Source: a bacterium (GTDB lineage: Bacteria > Myxococcota_A > UBA9160 > SZUA-336). From it: a DNA stretch of 55,530 nucleotides. Below are positions 16,500 to 25,239 of the stretch, piece after piece. Location: the NCBI GenBank assembly GCA_024226335.1, contig JAAELY010000522.1, positions 1-55,530 of the forward strand. The letters are read 5' to 3'. The notes beneath the pieces were generated by a model. It had not been told where the DNA came from, ran no database searches, and saw only the letters and a program-made list of their open reading frames with translations. The translations under genes and the position numbers were made by a program. Numbering within the stretch: position 1 is the stretch's first letter; the number at the start of each line of letters is the position of its first letter.

Positions 16500-17501
16500 T
16501 CAGCCCAGGGCGACGAGCGTAATCGCGACCAACCCCAGACCGCCGAGCGCAGCCAGGACCAAGAGCATCATGCGCAGACGGCCGATCGTCAGGAAGGGAC
16601 CGAGCGGACTGTTGAAGATGGCCTGACGCAAGGGCATCCAGATGCGCTCGCCCAGAATCTTGGGTGGCAGCTTTTTCATTGCGTTGATGATGCGACGCTG
16701 CAGAATCACCCGAGGCGACAACGAGTGTTCGAATGCGGCCAGGTCGTAGCTGCCTTCGATGATGAAGCGCTTGATCTTGAACGGGTCCGTATCGCGATTG
16801 CACGTGCCGTTGTCTGAAGTACAGACTGACGCGTAACCCGCTTCCTTGCACAGTTCCAGGGTTTCGCGTTTGTAGAAGTTCAGCGGTACGGCGAAGTGGT
16901 CGACCTTGCGGTCGATCCACTCCGAGAGTGTTTTCTTCGAGCGCACGAGTTCGTCCAGGACCCGCTCACGACTCATCTCGTTCAGCCCGCGGTGGCTGAC
17001 GGCGTGTGATCCGATCTGGATCCCGCCCTCTGCACAGCTGCGCATCTCTTCGATCGTCATGCGACGTTCGAAGTATTCGCCTTCGTGAAAGATCCAGGCG
17101 TCCTCATCGATGGTCACGAACACGGTCGAGGGTATACCCAGGCCCGAGAGGATCGGGAGCGCGTGCTTGTACACACTCTCGCAACCGTCGTCGAAGGAGA
17201 TGAAGACCGGATTGTCGGGCAGAGGCGCCTTCGTGCTCAGATGCGCGGCCAGCTGATCCAGACCTATGAAGTGGTAACCGTGCGCGCGCAACCAGACGAG
17301 CTGTTCCTTGAAGCGATCGTCTGGCATCGAGAAGATCTGCTCGGTACCTGTAAACCGGTCGTAGGTAGAACGCGGAATGACGCGATGGTAGAGCAAACAG
17401 AGAATGCGATCGTCGCGGCTTTCCTCTCGGTACATGCGCGAAAGCACAGCAGCGAGCCCAGCGACCCCGACCCAACCCACGAGTGCAACCCAGCCCAGCA
17501 C
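16500..17501 (-). CDS. Polysaccharide deacetylase (NodB/CE4) with terminal membrane segments
   Basis: A 333-residue enzyme that removes N- or O-acetyl groups from a polysaccharide. An N-terminal membrane segment anchors the catalytic domain. NodB motif 1 is FISFDDG (catalytic Asp and metal-binding Asp) and motif 2 is GSHAVSHRGL (two metal His). The C-terminus has a further hydrophobic hairpin. Start GTG at 17501, 7 bases after the XrtA-type deacetylase stop. It is the third gene of the ATP-grasp, deacetylase, deacetylase operon; two different CE4 enzymes in a row suggest successive steps on one exopolysaccharide. Confidence 0.85.
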   Translation of the reverse strand: MLGWVALVGWVGVAGLAAVLSRMYREESRDDRILCLLYHRVIPRSTYDRFTGTEQIFSMPDDRFKEQLVWLRAHGYHFIGLDQLAAHLSTKAPLPDNPVFISFDDGCESVYKHALPILSGLGIPSTVFVTIDEDAWIFHEGEYFERRMTIEEMRSCAEGGIQIGSHAVSHRGLNEMSRERVLDELVRSKKTLSEWIDRKVDHFAVPLNFYKRETLELCKEAGYASVCTSDNGTCNRDTDPFKIKRFIIEGSYDLAAFEHSLSPRVILQRRIINAMKKLPPKILGERIWMPLRQAIFNSPLGPFLTIGRLRMMLLVLAALGGLGLVAITLVALG

Positions 17502-17508
17502 GCGCGAC

Positions 17509-18459
17509 TCAGACTCGCGCCGCGGCTGACGGAGGCGCGGGCGGAAGGTGCATTGGATCCGGCGTAGGCTGCGTAGTGCGCGCCAGCTCGCGCACGTCGA
17601 GCACTTTGCCGATCACCGCAGGGTGATTCTCGGCAATCCAACGGCGCACGCCTATGCAGCGGTAGTGCTCCATCATCGCGCGCAGCTTGCGCTCGGTGGT
17701 CTCGAGCCCCACGTAGTACTTGAAGCGGCGCAGACGCGGCAGCGCAATACGCGGCTGGTCTACGTCGATTTCGCGCGGATGAATGTAGATGTTCGTCGGT
17801 CGACCGCGTGAATTGTCTGCGGCGATTGCAAAACGCAGAAAACTCCAGGGGAACAAGCGCACATACCCCCCCCCGCCGTAGGGAAGGCGGAAGCGACCGA
17901 ACCCGAAAGTCGCCGCGGGAATCTCGACCAGATCCCCGGCATTGCAGCGCACGATATGTGGCTGCTTGTACGGAGAGGGAAAGCCTCCGTGACTCGAGGC
18001 CGCCGGACACAACGATGCGTCGTAGCTGAAACCGGCCTCGGCAATCAGTTCGAAAGCCCACGCATCCTGGGGTGTGATCGAATTCCCCGGTGCGCGAAAA
18101 CCCTCGCAAGGTTGCGAGGTCAGATCTTCGAGCAGCTTGCGAGATGCGGCCAGATCGCCGGCCAGCGATGCCCTGTCGTGTCGTCGCACGACTTCGTGCC
18201 AGAAGGAATGGCTGGCCAGCTCGTGGCCCGCCGCGGCGATGCGCTTGATCAGCTCCGGATACTTCCACGCCACCCAGCCGACCGTGAAGAACGTGGCGTG
18301 CGCGCCGCCTTCGTCGAGCAGTTCCAGCAGACGATCGGTATTGCGCTCGACCCCGGAGGGCAGATCTTCCCAGCCGTCCCGTCCGGGGGCATCGTCGCTT
18401 TCGAGGATATGGAACCAGTCCTCGACATCGATCGTGAGCATATTGGTCTTACGGGCCAC
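17509..18459 (-). CDS. XrtA-type polysaccharide deacetylase (DUF3473 C-terminal domain)
   Basis: A 316-residue protein of the deacetylase subfamily found in exosortase A (XrtA/PEP-CTERM) polysaccharide loci. The start NMLTIDVEDWFH is diagnostic. HATFFTVGW and GHELASHSFWHE hold the NodB metal ligands, and FRAPGNSIT follows. The C-terminal DUF3473 part shows YIHPREIDVDQPR and RRFKYYVGLETTE. The start is GTG, two bases after the ATP-grasp stop. No exosortase or chain-length regulator is in the window, so the rest of the locus must be elsewhere or absent. Confidence 0.87.
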   Translation of the reverse strand: MARKTNMLTIDVEDWFHILESDDAPGRDGWEDLPSGVERNTDRLLELLDEGGAHATFFTVGWVAWKYPELIKRIAAAGHELASHSFWHEVVRRHDRASLAGDLAASRKLLEDLTSQPCEGFRAPGNSITPQDAWAFELIAEAGFSYDASLCPAASSHGGFPSPYKQPHIVRCNAGDLVEIPAATFGFGRFRLPYGGGGYVRLFPWSFLRFAIAADNSRGRPTNIYIHPREIDVDQPRIALPRLRRFKYYVGLETTERKLRAMMEHYRCIGVRRWIAENHPAVIGKVLDVRELARTTQPTPDPMHLPPAPPSAAARV

Positions 18460-18461
18460 GC

Positions 18462-19712
18462 CTACTCCGAGTCTCCGCTCTGGGACGGTCGCGGAGGACC
18501 ATCGGTTCGATCCGTTGGCCGCCGGACGTGAGTAAAGTACTTGGAAATCACGTCCCGGGGCACCGCCAGAAGCATACCAGGATCGGATAGCGCCAGATCC
18601 CCGAAGTCCTTGTTCCGGGGATCGAGCGTCGTGCGCAGGAACTCGAGCAATCCCAGTTCGCGGGTGCGCAAGAAGTGCCAGGATGCGAGCAGATCGCGAA
18701 CGGGCAGCTGCCAGCGAACCGAATCATCCTGTTCGTCGATGTGCACCGGATTCGGATTGCCCGTCAGGTCGCAGTGCGCGTCCCAGACCACGTCGACTCC
18801 GGCGGCGCGCGGCAGCGAGTACCAGAGCGTGGGACGGGGGTTCAACTCGATCAGCTTCCACGCCTCGTCGCGCGGGTCCCATTTGTACTCGGTTCCGCAG
18901 ATGCCCGAATAACGCAGCTTCGCCACCAGTTCGAGCGAAAGGTCCGCGATCTCCTGGGACCAACACGCCTCCATGTACGAACCGGAACCGTAACGCGGCG
19001 GGTACTGGCGCGACTTGCGCGCGGTGAACAACGACCGGCACTTGAATTGAGCATCGGTATAGAGCCCGGCCACGAAGATATTCGTCTCGGGCCCGGGGAT
19101 GACTTCCTGCAATACCGAATCTCCACCCCAGTCGCGAAACTGTTGCCACCAGCGCACGAGACCGGCGGAGTCCTCGACCTCGACCAGTTTCTCGCCGCCC
19201 AGGTGGCGACGAAAGAGGTGGCCCTGTGTGGGTTTGACGATCGCGGGATAGCGCACTTCCGCAGCGGCGCGTTCCGCATCGGCCTGGTCTTCCGGAAAGA
19301 AGGTCCGCGGCATGACGATGCCGAGCCCCTCGCAACGTCCGTAAAATGTCTGCTTGTCCATCAGGAGCGACGAAACTTCGGGCTTCATCGACTGCATCAG
19401 GATGAAGTGATCGCGCAACGCCTGGTTGTGGTCGGCCACGAAGTCGATGTACGGGTCGCCCGCGGTATAGATGACCGGCCGATGCTCCTGTTCACTGCCG
19501 AACTTCATGAGCGCGGCCAATAACTCAGGCCCTGCCGGAAGCGAGGCAAAGCGTGGGTCGCCCGAAACCCAGCGCGAGCTATGACCCAACGCCTGGGGCT
19601 CGCTATCGACGCCCCAGACCTTCACGCCGCGAGGCGCGAGCGAACGCGCCACGGCCAGACCCGTGGCCGACAGGGTCAGGATCACGGCGGGGTGGGATTG
19701 AGGCGTAGACAT
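18462..19712 (-). CDS. ATP-grasp ligase-family protein in a polysaccharide operon
   Basis: A 416-residue protein with an N-terminal dinucleotide-like domain (TLSATGLAVARSLAPRG) and an ATP-grasp fold. YPAIVKPTQGHL carries the ATP-binding Lys, VLQEVIPG the hinge, and GTEYKWD with ELNPRPTLWYS the Mg-binding Glu and Asn. Such enzymes join a carboxylate to an amine or thiol; related proteins occur in XrtA-type polysaccharide loci. The start is ATG at 19712, since the frame upstream to 19958 shows no conservation and lies in the divergent gap. It heads the operon with two deacetylases. The substrates are unknown. Confidence 0.8.
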   Translation of the reverse strand: MSTPQSHPAVILTLSATGLAVARSLAPRGVKVWGVDSEPQALGHSSRWVSGDPRFASLPAGPELLAALMKFGSEQEHRPVIYTAGDPYIDFVADHNQALRDHFILMQSMKPEVSSLLMDKQTFYGRCEGLGIVMPRTFFPEDQADAERAAAEVRYPAIVKPTQGHLFRRHLGGEKLVEVEDSAGLVRWWQQFRDWGGDSVLQEVIPGPETNIFVAGLYTDAQFKCRSLFTARKSRQYPPRYGSGSYMEACWSQEIADLSLELVAKLRYSGICGTEYKWDPRDEAWKLIELNPRPTLWYSLPRAAGVDVVWDAHCDLTGNPNPVHIDEQDDSVRWQLPVRDLLASWHFLRTRELGLLEFLRTTLDPRNKDFGDLALSDPGMLLAVPRDVISKYFTHVRRPTDRTDGPPRPSQSGDSE

Positions 19713-20019
19713 CGAGCCTAGATTAACGGATCGAGAGCCGCGGGGATGAATGCGCAATTGACACCCCGGGTGGGTTGGGGCATCGTGCGCTGCCTGATGA
19801 TTCCATCCCAGCGACAGACTGCGGCCTTGCTCCTGGCAATTCCCAGCACTCCAATCCGCCGCACCCGTACGGGGTCCCCCCGGCGCGGATAGGTCTGTCG
19901 ACCCTCCGGCGCCGTCGGGGGACTTTTGAACGGGTCGTGTTTCCGCCCGCTCGGACACGGCACCGAGTCCTTCGTTCGCCCGGAATCAGGCGGCCCACCC
20001 GCCTCCAGATGGAAGAGTC
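19713..20019. other. Divergent intergenic region without a recognisable gene
   Basis: 307 bases separate the ATP-grasp gene (leftward) from the alpha/beta hydrolase gene (rightward). The minus frame stays open across most of it but has a composition unlike the neighbouring proteins and no family match. Promoters for both operons are expected here. I could not place a clear -35/-10 pair, hairpin or repeat. Confidence 0.5.
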
Positions 20020-20892
20020 ATGGCCCAAAACCCACACTTCTCGGATTACGTGGCACCCCATGCATGGTGCGGCAGCGGTCCCCCGCTGCTCTTGATCGCC
20101 GGCCTCGGTGGAAAGGGCACGAGCTGGCGCCCATATCTGCAGACGGCCGCCAAGCACTTCTCGGTATTGACCTTCGACAATCGCGGCGCGGGCCTGGCGC
20201 CTGCGCTCGAGGGTCCGGTTTCGATCCGCGATCTGGCGCTAGATGTGCTGGCACTCATGGATCACCTGGGGCTGGAACGCGTGCCGGTCATGGGTCGCAG
20301 CATGGGCGGGATGATCGCCCAGGAACTCGCGCTGCTCGCGCCCGAGCGAGTCTCCAAGCTGGTGTTGGTGGCCACCACGGGCCGGTGCGACGCTCACGTT
20401 TCGGCGATCTTCGAGCTCTGGGCGGAAATGGCAGAAGAAAGAGTCCCGGCCCAGATCCGCCACCGCAGCTCCATGCTCTGGTGCCTCGGCCAGCAAGCCC
20501 TGCAGAACGAAGCAGCGGTCCAGCCGTACCTGAAGACGAAGCTCGGCGCGGATCGGCCGGACGACTACGCCTTCCAGGCACGGGCGTGTGCAAGCCACGA
20601 CGCACTCGACCGATTGGCGGATCTGACGGTACCCTCACTGGTGATCGCCGGTGAAGACGATCGGCTCACGCCCCCGGCTCACGCCCTCGCCCTGGCCGAG
20701 ACGATTCCCACATGTGGGCTCGAGATCATTCCGGGCGCGGGCCACCTCGTCTATCTTGAACAACCCGAACTCTTCACCCACGCGGCCACGGATTTCCTGC
20801 TCCGCGACCGAATCGAAACGGGAGAGGATTCGGGAGAGATTCTCGCCAGAAGGAGAGCGCCGATATGTCCGGAAAGTACGAAGCCGTGTTGA
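20020..20892 (+). CDS. Alpha/beta hydrolase
   Basis: A 290-residue cytoplasmic hydrolase. The oxyanion segment is LLLIAGLGGKGTSW, the nucleophile elbow GRSMGG (Ser), the acid in GEDDRLTPP and the catalytic His in GAGHLVYLEQP. The lid region is about residues 125-200. A GGAAGAG site precedes the ATG. The last 28 bases overlap the start of the aminotransferase, so the two are translationally linked. Esterase, lactonase or C-C hydrolase activity are all possible; the sequence does not decide. Confidence 0.82.
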   Translation: MAQNPHFSDYVAPHAWCGSGPPLLLIAGLGGKGTSWRPYLQTAAKHFSVLTFDNRGAGLAPALEGPVSIRDLALDVLALMDHLGLERVPVMGRSMGGMIAQELALLAPERVSKLVLVATTGRCDAHVSAIFELWAEMAEERVPAQIRHRSSMLWCLGQQALQNEAAVQPYLKTKLGADRPDDYAFQARACASHDALDRLADLTVPSLVIAGEDDRLTPPAHALALAETIPTCGLEIIPGAGHLVYLEQPELFTHAATDFLLRDRIETGEDSGEILARRRAPICPESTKPC

Positions 20893-22058
20893 ACCGCGAG
20901 AAGCTGGTCTTTGCACCGGGCGTGCGACGCTGGCCGCTTGCGCTCGATCGAGGAGCGGGCTCCAAGGTCTGGGACGTTGAAGGCCGCGAGTTTCTCGATC
21001 TGACGGCGGGCTGGGGTGTGACCTCAATCGGTCACTGCCATCCGGCGCTGGCCGAAGCGATCGCAGATCAGGCGAGCAAACTCATGCAGACGACCAACGT
21101 CGTGTACTCCGAGCCACAACTCGATCTGGCAGAACGCATCGCCCGCATCAGCCCGGCGAACATGCAGCACTCGTTCTTCACGTCATCGGGCGCCGAGGCC
21201 AATGAGGGCGCACTCAAGCTGGCTGTTCGCCGGACCGGGCGCAGCAAGTTCGTCGCCACACTCAATAGCTTCCACGGACGCACACTCGGCGCCATGGGAT
21301 GCCTCGGCCAGGAGAAGTACCGCAAACCCTGGGCGGGCATCGTGCACGAGGCGGATTTCGCACCCTACGGAGATCTGGCAGCCGCCCAGCAGCTGATCGA
21401 CAAAGACGTGGCCGCCGTGATCGTCGAGCCCATCCAGGGCGAGGGCGGGGTCGTCGTTCCACCGGCCGACTATCTGACCGGTCTCGAGAAAGCTTGTCGC
21501 GATGTCGGTGCGCTGTTGATCCTCGACGAGGTCCAGACCTGTTGTGGTCGCACCGGACGTTGGATGGCACTCGAGCACAGCGGTGTACAACCCGACATCC
21601 TGACCTTCGGCAAGGGCATTGGGGGTGGCGTTCCGATCGCGGCGTTCAGCGCGACCGACGACGTCATGAACGCCATCGTGCCGGGAGATCACGGTGGAAC
21701 CTACGCCGGTAATCTGCTGGCTTGCCGGGCCGCAGCCACCGTCATGAAGGTGATCGAAGACGATGGACTGGTCGAAAACGCGCGAGTGCTTGGAGACCAC
21801 ATCATGGAGCGCTTCGGGGCACTCGCCAAGCGCCAGGCCGACAAGGTCGAGGCCGTGCGCGGCGCGGGCCTGCTCGTGGGCCTGGTACTCCGCGATGCCG
21901 AACTCGCTGCGGCGGTGCACCCGGAAACCCGCGAACGCGGCGTGCTGGTCAACCTGACCGCCGAGCGGGTCATCCGACTCTTCCCCGCACTGAACATCCC
22001 CAGGGACGAACTGGATCAAGCCCTGGACGTGATCGAAGCGGTCGTCGAAAAATCCTAG
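20865..22058 (+). CDS. Class III PLP-dependent aminotransferase, acetylornithine aminotransferase type
   Basis: A 397-residue aminotransferase of ArgD-like length. FTSSGAEANEGALKLA binds the cofactor phosphate. LILDEVQTCCGRTG holds the Asp that contacts the PLP ring, and the Lys that forms the Schiff base is in TFGKGIGGG. It transfers the amino group from an omega-amino acid, typically N-acetylornithine, to 2-oxoglutarate. An AGAAGGAGAG ribosome site precedes the ATG. No other arginine gene is nearby, so the exact substrate (acetylornithine, succinylornithine, GABA or another) is uncertain and I leave the symbol empty. Confidence 0.85.
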   Translation: MSGKYEAVLNREKLVFAPGVRRWPLALDRGAGSKVWDVEGREFLDLTAGWGVTSIGHCHPALAEAIADQASKLMQTTNVVYSEPQLDLAERIARISPANMQHSFFTSSGAEANEGALKLAVRRTGRSKFVATLNSFHGRTLGAMGCLGQEKYRKPWAGIVHEADFAPYGDLAAAQQLIDKDVAAVIVEPIQGEGGVVVPPADYLTGLEKACRDVGALLILDEVQTCCGRTGRWMALEHSGVQPDILTFGKGIGGGVPIAAFSATDDVMNAIVPGDHGGTYAGNLLACRAAATVMKVIEDDGLVENARVLGDHIMERFGALAKRQADKVEAVRGAGLLVGLVLRDAELAAAVHPETRERGVLVNLTAERVIRLFPALNIPRDELDQALDVIEAVVEKS

Positions 22059-22066
22059 CGGGGCAG

Positions 22067-22756
22067 CTAGCGAGCGGGCAGCTTCGCCCCGTGGTAGGGA
22101 CAGAAGTTCCAGTTGGCTTCCAGATCTTCGCCGCCGGTCGGACAGATTCGCGTTCCCGCGACTGAGCTGAGCGGGGCGCGCCAGCGGAACACGATCGGGA
22201 GCCGAGCCTCGTCGATGCGGTATTCCAGGCGCAGTTCGCCTTCTTGCCCACCGAGCAGGATCGGCTTGCCAGAAGGATCCGTGTTGTTGATCGGAAGCAG
22301 GCGCAATCCGTCGCCGAATAGCGACAGGGACGCCTTTAGCGGATAGATCAGCTTGGGTGCGAGTTCGGCGAGTCGCGGATTGACTTCGCGCAGAACCTCG
22401 AACGGTTTCAGGTTCACCGTAATCGTCGAGCGCTTCACGAACTCGGCAATCTCGGTCATCCGGGGCTTGGCGTCCGCAACCACCGTCGCCTCGACCACAC
22501 CGATGATCAGGTAGTCGTCGAAGACTCGGCGCACCTCGTCGATCTCCGACGCGCTCATCTTCTGCTCGCGGGCGGAGGCGACCCAGTACTCCGGCGGCAA
22601 CCACCACGCGTTGATCACGCGACCGGTTTCGGCCACGGTGTTCGCCACTTCCTCGACTATGGAGGTGGTCTTGGGCATCGCAACCTGCGCCGCGACGGGT
22701 AGTGCGACGAAGCTGGACAGTGCTGTTACGAGAGTGACGGCAAGCGCGTATTTCAC
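22067..22756 (-). CDS. Exported protein of unknown function
   Basis: A 229-residue protein that I do not recognise. The start is GTG at 22756, giving a signal peptide (KYALAVTLVTALSSFVALPVAAQ). The N-terminal half is helical; the C-terminal half has strands and ends in a Cys-containing element (CPTGGEDLEANWNFCPYHG), which looks like a small zinc-ribbon-type label with Cys and His spaced as CX14C plus His. It is the last gene of a leftward run behind a second unknown protein and the TPP enzyme. It converges on the aminotransferase with 8 bases between. Confidence 0.7.
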   Translation of the reverse strand: MKYALAVTLVTALSSFVALPVAAQVAMPKTTSIVEEVANTVAETGRVINAWWLPPEYWVASAREQKMSASEIDEVRRVFDDYLIIGVVEATVVADAKPRMTEIAEFVKRSTITVNLKPFEVLREVNPRLAELAPKLIYPLKASLSLFGDGLRLLPINNTDPSGKPILLGGQEGELRLEYRIDEARLPIVFRWRAPLSSVAGTRICPTGGEDLEANWNFCPYHGAKLPAR

Positions 22757-22782
22757 GGCGGCGGAGTGTAGCGAGTCGGCGC

Positions 22783-23487
22783 TCAAGCCACCCACTCGGC
22801 GACGCGCTCTCGGTAGGCTCCGATCGGGTCGGCGGTCGGGTCCAGATCCTCCAGCCAGTTCGAAGCCGTGTGCTGGAGTTCGCGCGCCACATCCCCGCGC
22901 CAGGCCCGAACCAGATCGGCGGGTTGTTCGCGCTCGACGTAGGCAAAGCTCAGATTTCGGCTCGCGCGGGGCGGAAGTGCGATGCCCAGGTCGAGCGCCA
23001 AACCCACCCGCGGCCCGGGCTCGGGCGCCCGCGCGCGGATCACTGAAGAACTCTCGGCCAGCGCGCGGACACACTCGCCAGCTTCGCCCTCGGTCACTCG
23101 TTCGCATGCTCCATCTCCCGCGCGGTACACCCCATCAGACACATCCCAGGTCTCGGAATATTCGAGATATACAGGCGAGTCGGCGAGGTTCTCCAGGCGC
23201 ACGAGCGAGAACAGCAGAGGATGATCTCCGGCTGGCGCGAAGACCAGGTGCAAAAGCGCGAGATCCGGTGTGTGCAAGATGCGCCGCACCTGCGCGACGC
23301 CGTATTGCGTTTCGTCGGCTTCGTTGGTGCGCAACAAGCGCCGCTCGCAGCGCACGAAGGCGTCGATGCGAGCACCGCAGAACCGGACCTCGTTCTCGCG
23401 CGCAACTCCCCCGCAAGCCCGGTTCGCAACCGGGTGTCCGGAAGAATCCGCGACCGGTATCACCGGCCCCCAGGCCGGGTCTGCCAA
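22783..23487 (-). CDS. Protein of unknown function, beta-rich
   Basis: About 234 residues. The frame runs open far upstream inside the TPP enzyme gene, but the meaningful part begins about 20-50 bases after that gene's stop. TTG at 23487 and GTG at 23463 are the candidate starts, so the 5' end is uncertain. The sentences LFSLVRLENLADSPVYLEYSE and PPRASRNLSFAYV look like the beta-sandwich domains of carbohydrate-active proteins, but I cannot name a family. No signal peptide is visible. It lies between the TPP enzyme and the exported unknown protein. Confidence 0.55.
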   Translation of the reverse strand: MADPAWGPVIPVADSSGHPVANRACGGVARENEVRFCGARIDAFVRCERRLLRTNEADETQYGVAQVRRILHTPDLALLHLVFAPAGDHPLLFSLVRLENLADSPVYLEYSETWDVSDGVYRAGDGACERVTEGEAGECVRALAESSSVIRARAPEPGPRVGLALDLGIALPPRASRNLSFAYVEREQPADLVRAWRGDVARELQHTASNWLEDLDPTADPIGAYRERVAEWVA

Positions 23488-23509
23488 CGGGTTGGCCAGG
23501 CGCGATGGA

Positions 23510-25150
23510 TCAGACGTAGGTGCTGCCCTTCGGCGCGCCTTCGTCCTTGCGGATCTTGACGTTGATGCACGCGGGCTTGCCCGACGCAAAGGCGCGTTCG
23601 AGCGCCGGACGGATCTCGTCAGGCTTCTCGCAGTACTCGCCGTGTCCACCCATCGCCTCGACGACCTTGTCGTAACGCGTGTAGTTGAGGTGCGTGGCGA
23701 CCGCGCGATCCTTGCCGAACAAGGCGACCTGCGGACGCAGCATCTGACCCCACGCCGCGTCGTTTCCGATGATGCCGACGATCGGCAGGTTGAAGCGAAT
23801 CGCGGTATCGAACTCAAAACCGTTGAGGCCGAACGAACCATCGCCGTAGATGATCAGGACCTTCTTGTCCGGGAACGACGCCTGCGCGGCCAGCGCAAAC
23901 GGCATACCGACACCCAGAGTTCCGAGCGGTCCCGGATCCATCCAGCAGTTCTCCTTGAGAACCGGCAAGACCTTCGCCGCCTGGGCGACAATGTCGCCGC
24001 CGTCGCCGATCAGGATCGTGTCTTCGTCGATGAAGTCGCGAATCTCACGCGCCATCCGCAGCGGGTCAACCGGCACCTCGTCCGAGTTCAACTGGTCCTG
24101 GAAGCTCGCCTCGATCTCGGTCTCCTTCGCCCGGAGTTCATCTCGCCAGGCGGTGAAGTCCAGTTGGATCGACTCGTCCTTCATCAACTGCTGCATGGTC
24201 TCCAGCGCCGTTCCGATATTGCCCACGACCGCAGCGGCGGGCGAACGATTCTGGCCGATCAACGTATTGTCCATATCGAGTTGAATGATCTTCGCGTCGG
24301 CGGGAATCGACTGGCCGTAGCGCAGGCGGAAGTCGAGCAATGCACCGGCGAGCACGAAGACGTCGCACTGCTTCATCGCGTCCTTGCGCACGCGATTGAA
24401 GAACTGCGGATCGTCGGAACGCAACTGACCCCGGCCCATGCCGTTCAGGAAGACCGGCAGTCGGGTCTCCTGTGCGAACTGACGCAGTGCTTCTGAACCC
24501 TCCGACCACTTGACGCCGGTACCGGCCATCATGATCGGACGCTTGGCCCCCTTGAGGATCTGCAGAGCTTCGAGCACTGCGGTTCGATCGGGCTGCAGGC
24601 GCGGGGCCTGACGGAAGGTCGGGAACCAGGCATCTTCGAACTCCGAAGCACCGGTGAGGATGTCCATCGGAATCTCGAGGAACGAGGGACCGGGCACGCC
24701 GGACACCGCATGGCGAACCGCGATTTCGATGTACTCGGGAATGCGCTTGGTCTCGTAGCAGGCGTCGGCCCACTTCGTGATCGGCTTCATCACCGAAACG
24801 TGATCCATCTCCTGTAGCGATCCGCGGCGCATATTGTCGAATGGCCCCTGTCCGCCGATCACCAGTATGGGACTGTTCGCTCGCCAGGCGTTCGCGACGC
24901 CGGTCACGCCGTCGGTCACACCGGGTCCGGCGGTCAGCACTGCGCAGCCGATCTTTCCGGGGTTCAGGCGACTGTACGCGTCTGCTGCGTGGACCGCGGC
25001 CTGTTCGTGGCGTACGTCGATGATGCGGATGCCTTCGTCGATCGCACCATCGTAGATGGCCATGACGTGCCCACCGCTGAGTGTGAAGATACAGTCGACG
25101 CCGGCCGCCTTGAGAGCGCGCGCGGCGAGTTTGCCACCGTGAACTGGCAT
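23510..25150 (-). CDS. Thiamine pyrophosphate-dependent enzyme (acetolactate synthase/2-hydroxyacyl-CoA lyase family)
   Basis: A 546-residue three-domain TPP enzyme. The activating Glu is in DVRHEQAAVHAADAYSR. The middle domain has RPIMMAGTGVKWS and SIPADAKIIQLDMD, and the C-terminal TPP-binding motif begins GDGSFGLNGFEFDTA and ends in the family Asn (IIGNDAAWG). The family includes acetolactate synthase, 2-hydroxyacyl-CoA lyase, oxalyl-CoA decarboxylase and glyoxylate carboligase. The absence of a regulatory subunit gene and of ilv genes argues against branched-chain synthesis, and I favour a lyase or decarboxylase. GGAGG precedes the ATG. Confidence 0.83.
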   Translation of the reverse strand: MPVHGGKLAARALKAAGVDCIFTLSGGHVMAIYDGAIDEGIRIIDVRHEQAAVHAADAYSRLNPGKIGCAVLTAGPGVTDGVTGVANAWRANSPILVIGGQGPFDNMRRGSLQEMDHVSVMKPITKWADACYETKRIPEYIEIAVRHAVSGVPGPSFLEIPMDILTGASEFEDAWFPTFRQAPRLQPDRTAVLEALQILKGAKRPIMMAGTGVKWSEGSEALRQFAQETRLPVFLNGMGRGQLRSDDPQFFNRVRKDAMKQCDVFVLAGALLDFRLRYGQSIPADAKIIQLDMDNTLIGQNRSPAAAVVGNIGTALETMQQLMKDESIQLDFTAWRDELRAKETEIEASFQDQLNSDEVPVDPLRMAREIRDFIDEDTILIGDGGDIVAQAAKVLPVLKENCWMDPGPLGTLGVGMPFALAAQASFPDKKVLIIYGDGSFGLNGFEFDTAIRFNLPIVGIIGNDAAWGQMLRPQVALFGKDRAVATHLNYTRYDKVVEAMGGHGEYCEKPDEIRPALERAFASGKPACINVKIRKDEGAPKGSTYV

Positions 25151-25239
25151 TGGGGTTCCTCCGAGAAATTCGCGCCCAGAGTAGCAGGGCTGGCGCTGTG
25201 GTTGGGAGTCGGGCCAGAACGCCTATTCCCGTATCTTCC

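Noticed and set aside
23488-23841. N-terminal extension of the beta-rich protein inside the TPP enzyme gene
   Set aside because: The extension is Arg/Ser-rich shadow sequence over conserved TPP-enzyme codons. The real start must lie after the TPP gene stop.
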